Shown: positions 63,101 to 64,000 of the stretch, piece by piece
How the letters are laid out: each line of letters opens with the position of its first letter
Numbering within the stretch: the first letter of the stretch is position 1
NCBI RefSeq assembly: GCF_000384655.1
Contig: NZ_ARQI01000130.1
Span: 62,001 to 126,000 of the forward strand
Origin: Brachyspira innocens ATCC 29796
Lineage (GTDB): Bacteria; Spirochaetota; Brachyspiria; Brachyspirales; Brachyspiraceae
Direction of reading: 5' to 3'
Length of the DNA stretch: 64,000 nt
Notes under the pieces: generated by a model
Told to the model about the DNA's origin: nothing
The model's input: the letters and a program-made list of their open reading frames with translations, nothing else
Database searches by the model: none
Program-made: the position numbers and the translations under genes

Positions 63101-64000
63101 CAGACTATTTAATTATAAAGAATACATATCAGAATTGGATAGTCATTTACAGTCTATTAATTCTAAAATAGATAATGAGATATATAATGTGTCTTCAAAA
63201 CTAGATAAAGAAGTATCAGAATTAAAAGCTAAATATGATTCATTAAATATAGACTTTGAAGAAACATTAGATATGATAAAAGGTTCTATACTTGACAGAG
63301 ATGAACTTATTGAACTTCAGGCTTCAGAAAAAGAAATGTTGTCTGATAGATTGGACGAAATGAAAAAAGACTTTGATGATTTTAGAGAAGAATTATTAAA
63401 ATCGGACAAAGCAGATGTGTCTAGTATATTTGAAGAAGAGAAAGAGAGAATAGAAAATGCCTTTGAAGAGTTTACAAGTAATTTATTAGACAGAGTAAAT
63501 ACTTCAGAAAGTGACATAAACTATTTGAAAGATGTATTATCAGAAGATAAATTATCATTGTTAGAAAAAATAGACAGCTTGAAAGAAGAGATAGATAATT
63601 TAAGAGAAGATGATACCATAACTCAGCTTAGTTTAGAAAAACAAGCATTGGAAGAGTCTTTTAATTCTATTAAGAATGATTTTTCTAAATTAGAAGATTT
63701 AGAGAGCCGTTTGTATGAATTAAAAAATAATATGGAAGATACAGATATCAGCTTGAAAGATGAGGTAAAAAGTTTATCCAGCCGTTTTGAAGATTTAGAG
63801 CAGAGAGTATCTGAAGATAAAGATGGTATAGAAAAAGACATAATCTCTAATTATGATAGCTTAAGCAGTGATATAGAAAGTATCAGAAATGAAATACAGA
63901 ACTCTATAGATAAATCATTGGAATTGGAAAATAATATTCTAAAAGATAGAGAAGACTTAGAAAATAAACTAGAATCATTAAAAGAAAACTTAACTAACAT
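54153..64000 (+). CDS. Giant membrane-anchored coiled-coil protein with ~630-residue repeats (3' end outside the window)
   Basis: One uninterrupted frame from ATG 54153 (GGAG ribosome binding site 8 bases before) runs past the window end: at least 3,282 codons, over 370 kDa. Residues ~4-24 form a single hydrophobic helix followed by RKK, which by the positive-inside rule places the rest in the cytoplasm. Everything after is charged, helical and almost free of Pro and Cys, with heptad-like Leu/Ile spacing. From about 56.8 kb on it repeats: landmarks NYIDDYL/NYIDEYL, DEEIKxIEHHR, RLEKRIxYFEDxWSD and LDRDELxxL recur every 1.85-1.92 kb. No enzymatic motif is seen. It could be a cytoskeletal or envelope-scaffold filament; SMC-like ATPase motifs are absent so far. 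Confidence 0.85.
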   Translation, partial: MNPVLQLILTFVVPLLFIGIYSVINRKKNYNDNNFSDMFAEEKAALEGIVEEKISEVRDNAIDLEIAVKKAGFISKSMEEDLAKLNKRIESYKDYKAAVSQYQEQVDSLEEAYLEILNKVDTVLKERNTIEKTYKRISDVKAKMSELEKNVGSIQDKLIESYNSKLNEFESELYKRFDALTTNLLARDAHYSTMAEQEKEKISALTEEFKLHVAKKEELFTNQLTQLAERTARHNIEQLAELFEKGRDELINKYSSFADEIDVKSKDIENRYETLSQSKDGLETELNNLRDTIHDRLNSITESSVLEFQDEMEKTKEMLYSTLKEGLEKISMDREEFLDSIEQKAHSLEKSIDDIKDKADYISKDYAEKAHQLESEFSVLKDDINNRFIAEVENFSNHIKNVLENEDDGVITLYRNKTKELNDLIISIDGMSEETMLRAESRFEDIVNDIDKLKDDILTRAQDDMEYSIDNARSSLIAEINELRNDVETETNLLKDKIDETHYQTSEIISILNNKQEEILDSLSLQKEYLYKDLETQANDRVNEIEKLFATVKNELEENINTYIKNTSSDLTAIDEKLSGLKEQYDKAASDIDTLSKETESNIKDNIEKRLEILEKTSVEINGLVSRANEKLDVGMKDAEDKIEGIKKEISDYSDAYIDSLKSHLKTVLDDYEQTKMKAITDSIDSVISQVDESEKRHDALMSSIENSLDDFRNKVDAAVDENIKFNEETKKEVADMLHDELRQATDSFDTLLNEKRESMNKIKDEIEDILHRVENGRDVFERTINKVYENAEDKEKELMSDIEDKYNSLDKKIDGVLDERRADLNAISAEYHAMLEKYSNNLKDDYEELKHHASLMTDEYKMRIENLGERINEIIDNANNMQSVVDAKTGEMDSYIADKKDEIAKRTETIFTNIEYDTSKKLDELKSLIDNAIAKYQDEIKEIETYRLEENKSIIEDVENIGAGIRKDYEQYTNMLEELYNKEKNSLNEHVNTLKDEIEKAREESEAKHLTNESNYIDDYLNKASSKIDEEVNRLNEELNDSFNTLYSGFSKILAKIRKANHKKALQSIAKIKKHAEKVISNTAAEVRDSLGLTLEDLRNEFISLKDNVDDRLREQADKLISNNENVLAILDDHESRLEKINDISNIIETIKETLSEQIDELKSNISDSNEDVNNRIEEIKSSLIDREELINLHDSERELLKNQIEDIKEEFELFKDNIIRTNEVEIPALFDEEKERIERMFDEFSKNLLMRLTDNESDIHYIKDVLSEERSHLISQIELLRKDVDDIKDDNTVTVLSEEKAVLENSLTALRDDFDKIMDLEKDFVSLKNRMEGIDSGLKDDVKDLSDKLKSFRDNLEEKIEKNSNGLYKDIENLNKNFETVRENMSSLLDRNEVESLINNEKERLNSIFESLASNNEDFKDRLEKRISYFEDVWSDNTRIKSIYASDIREEVENIRKEADVKYDNHIAQLKEKMKLIEEDIYDWKNGNLNTLLAQLEDARKGIESFIDTSESKKNQFLIDMLSSIENKESEIYSRIDEKILNAENKLSDIDEKLNNAIGNSLESIHNRINESVAKYDEEIKRIEHHRANEAEDLISDMEDLGNSIREDYEEYSIMIDKIYEDAVAELETHLENIKKEIERARAESEEKHLSNEKNYIDDYLLDYSEKIEAHVNDKLSILTESKAQLDDMIKDSFSTLNANLNDTISKFNEEANSQIYSVVERLEREAAARLFSEQKYMSDLEEQLRAISAKIDNELYNISSKLDSEISDVKTKYKDLSTDFDEALDMIKSSILDRDELMELQSSEKELLSEQMETLRTDFDTFKDELLKANEEDIPTLFNEEKQKIEKAFEDFTNVILDRMVDSENDINNVKDAISENKASFLEKVENIKRDIESIREDNTIAQLALDKQSLEESFNAIKNDFSKLNDLESNFYHLNDRLEDFQLKVAADNDNLFENIDNIKSSIKDSISKSSELDDKFTSIKDNVFTVLGKNENIENMFAEEVKKLDELFNNFKTDNAEFRSRLEKRIDYFEDIWSDSSRIRSLYAADLRDELDSIKAETEVKLENYLNDLNDRIETINNDASSWRDEYINDFKEKIDSLDKDISSWKDGRINDLLEQLEKAKENINSYLESSEGKKEELLSDILSKIEEKENSLYGKIDSKIEEIEGRLSIVDSKISDDIARGLEEVQSIVNNAVNKYDEEIKNIEHHRSEESSKLLEDIQSGYDYYSKLINNTYKDSLSSLSEYTNRIKAEIEKARKETEAKHLNNEKNYIDEYLKEYSLKLDNQVNEKINVLNDTKNQLDDMIRESFNTLNNNLNEAVIKFNEEADMKINATLERLERDASEKLLDYNNYVAELEDSLRVLNSKIDNEIYNVSSKLDSEISDIKNRYKELSIDFEESLDMIKGSILDRDELMDLHTSEKELLSNQIDEIKNDFITLKEEALNAGKEDIPALFDEEKQKIENAFEQFTNALLYRVNNSENDINYLKDALSEDKLSLLEKIDNLKSEIRTLKEEDKVNKLALEKQALEESFNAIKNDFSKLEDLENRLHELKNNMYTTDVNLKDEVANLSSKFVDIENKINENNDYIDRNISNNISALNKDIDIIKNAVNESINKSSELENNILKDREELENRIDSLKESLINILGDNETVEGLFSNEVKRIDELFNNFKKDSIDFRDRLEKRITYFEDTWSDSTKIRSLYASEMRNELEEVKNAAEKRFENYLNDLSYKIESIDKDISSWKDVRINDLLEELETARENIEEYLNSTEGKKEELISDILSKIEEKENSIYGKIDSKIEEIENRLSVVDSKVSDDIARGLEEVQSIINNAVNKYDEEIKNIEHHRTEEGSKLLEDIKSGYDYYSKLINNTYKDSLSSLSEYTNRIKSEIEKARKEAENKGSNVDKNYIDEYLKEYSEKLDNQINEKIGILNDSKTQLDDMIRDSFNTLNTNLNEAISKLNSEADSKIESVVSKLEAEVSDRLFNYKEYISELDSHLQSINSKIDNEIYNVSSKLDKEVSELKAKYDSLNIDFEETLDMIKGSILDRDELIELQASEKEMLSDRLDEMKKDFDDFREELLKSDKADVSSIFEEEKERIENAFEEFTSNLLDRVNTSESDINYLKDVLSEDKLSLLEKIDSLKEEIDNLREDDTITQLSLEKQALEESFNSIKNDFSKLEDLESRLYELKNNMEDTDISLKDEVKSLSSRFEDLEQRVSEDKDGIEKDIISNYDSLSSDIESIRNEIQNSIDKSLELENNILKDREDLENKLESLKENLTN
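57198..59120 (+). repeat. Giant-gene repeat unit 1
   Basis: 1,923 bases (641 codons), counted from its NYIDDYL landmark to the next. It is the most diverged unit: it keeps NYIDDYL, IDREELINLHDSERELL, IPALFDEEKERIE and YFEDVWSD, but the part after the first landmark (RKANHKKALQSIAKIKKHAE) is unlike the others. Repeat-like sequence begins somewhat earlier, by ~56.96 kb. Confidence 0.75.
59121..60971 (+). repeat. Giant-gene repeat unit 2
   Basis: 1,851 bases (617 codons) between NYIDDYL (59121) and NYIDEYL (60972). Contains SILDRDELMELQSSEKELL, IPTLFNEEKQKIE, RLEKRIDYFEDIWSDSSRIR and YDEEIKNIEHHRSEE. Confidence 0.8.
60972..62876 (+). repeat. Giant-gene repeat unit 3
   Basis: 1,905 bases (635 codons) between NYIDEYL landmarks at 60972 and 62877. 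Contains SILDRDELMDLHTSEKELL, IPALFDEEKQKIE, RLEKRITYFEDTWSDSTKIR and YDEEIKNIEHHRTEE. Long stretches are nearly identical in DNA to unit 2's second half, for example around the GYDYYSKLINNTYKDSLSSL block. Confidence 0.8.
62877..64000 (+). repeat. Giant-gene repeat unit 4, cut by the window end
   Basis: 1,124 bases visible from NYIDEYL (62877). Contains SILDRDELIELQASEKEML and then, at 63.6-63.7 kb, LEKQALEESFNSIKNDFSKL, matching the same position in unit 3. The array clearly goes on beyond the window. Confidence 0.75.

Noticed and set aside
54700-63900. Several minus-strand frames of 60-98 codons across the giant gene
   Set aside because: They are mirror images of the coiled-coil codons (GAA/AAA/GAT/TCT), have no ribosome binding sites and are Ser/Phe/Leu-rich, as expected for shadows.
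57198-64000. Giant repeats as a CRISPR-like or non-coding array
   Set aside because: Units are ~1.9 kb, stay in one open frame and vary mostly as protein-level substitutions, so they are coding repeats.

Overview
This window is very AT-rich (roughly three quarters A+T by eye). Its flagellar export operon ends in FapA/DUF342, it has a YaaR/DUF327 protein and several serine/asparagine-rich protein extensions, and it reads as the chromosome of a spirochaete, most probably Brachyspira. The species cannot be fixed from sequence alone. There is no rRNA, CRISPR array, transposase or prophage in view; one tRNA-Leu(UAG) is present.

Layout. 1-2.5 kb: the end of an unrecognised gene and an outer-membrane-type barrel gene broken by one in-frame TGA. 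2.7-7.2 kb: uppP and ftsK, the latter with an enormous low-complexity linker. 7.3-16.9 kb: cell-wall genes (murF with a DUF4261 gene; a class A penicillin-binding protein with a TraB/ChaN-like gene) on either side of a TPR protein and a HEAT-like protein. 17-18.7 kb: a double META-domain secreted protein, a possible small RNA and a GNAT acetyltransferase. 18.9-31.8 kb: the flagellar export/regulation operon fliP-fliQ-fliR-flhB-flhA-(FlhF-N-like mini-gene)-flhF-flhG-(membrane protein)-(scrambled sigma paralogue)-fliA-fapA. 31.9-41.9 kb: housekeeping genes (NIF3-like, HAD, recO, ferredoxin, hom, YihY/BrkB, tRNA-Leu, two small membrane or lipoprotein genes, AbgT transporter, pepT). 42.2-45.8 kb: thyA and folA split by a TdeIII-type restriction-modification pair. 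46.1-53.7 kb: a frameshifted TPR gene, a chemoreceptor, tsaB with yaaR, yggS, an orphan mosaic hsdS with the debris of a second copy, a lipoprotein and a 34-residue membrane protein. 54.15 kb to the window end: one uninterrupted reading frame of more than 3,280 codons encoding a membrane-anchored coiled-coil giant built from about 630-residue repeats.

How the parts work together. FliP/Q/R/FlhB/FlhA form the flagellar type III export gate. FlhF and FlhG set flagellar position and number. FliA drives late flagellar genes and FapA belongs to the same conserved set. UppP, MurF and the class A PBP supply lipid carrier recycling, precursor synthesis and polymerisation of peptidoglycan. ThyA and FolA form the thymidylate/folate cycle, now interrupted by a selfish-looking R-M cassette.

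The most unusual items are: (i) the giant repeat protein, whose promoter -10 sits inside a perfect 11-bp inverted repeat; (ii) a sigma-factor paralogue with domain order s2-s4-s3-truncated s4, whose last residues derive from the gene upstream of it, leaving a readable record of tandem duplication; (iii) a free-standing FlhF N-domain-like 57-residue protein just upstream of flhF; (iv) the R-M cassette whose last codons carry the folA ribosome binding site.
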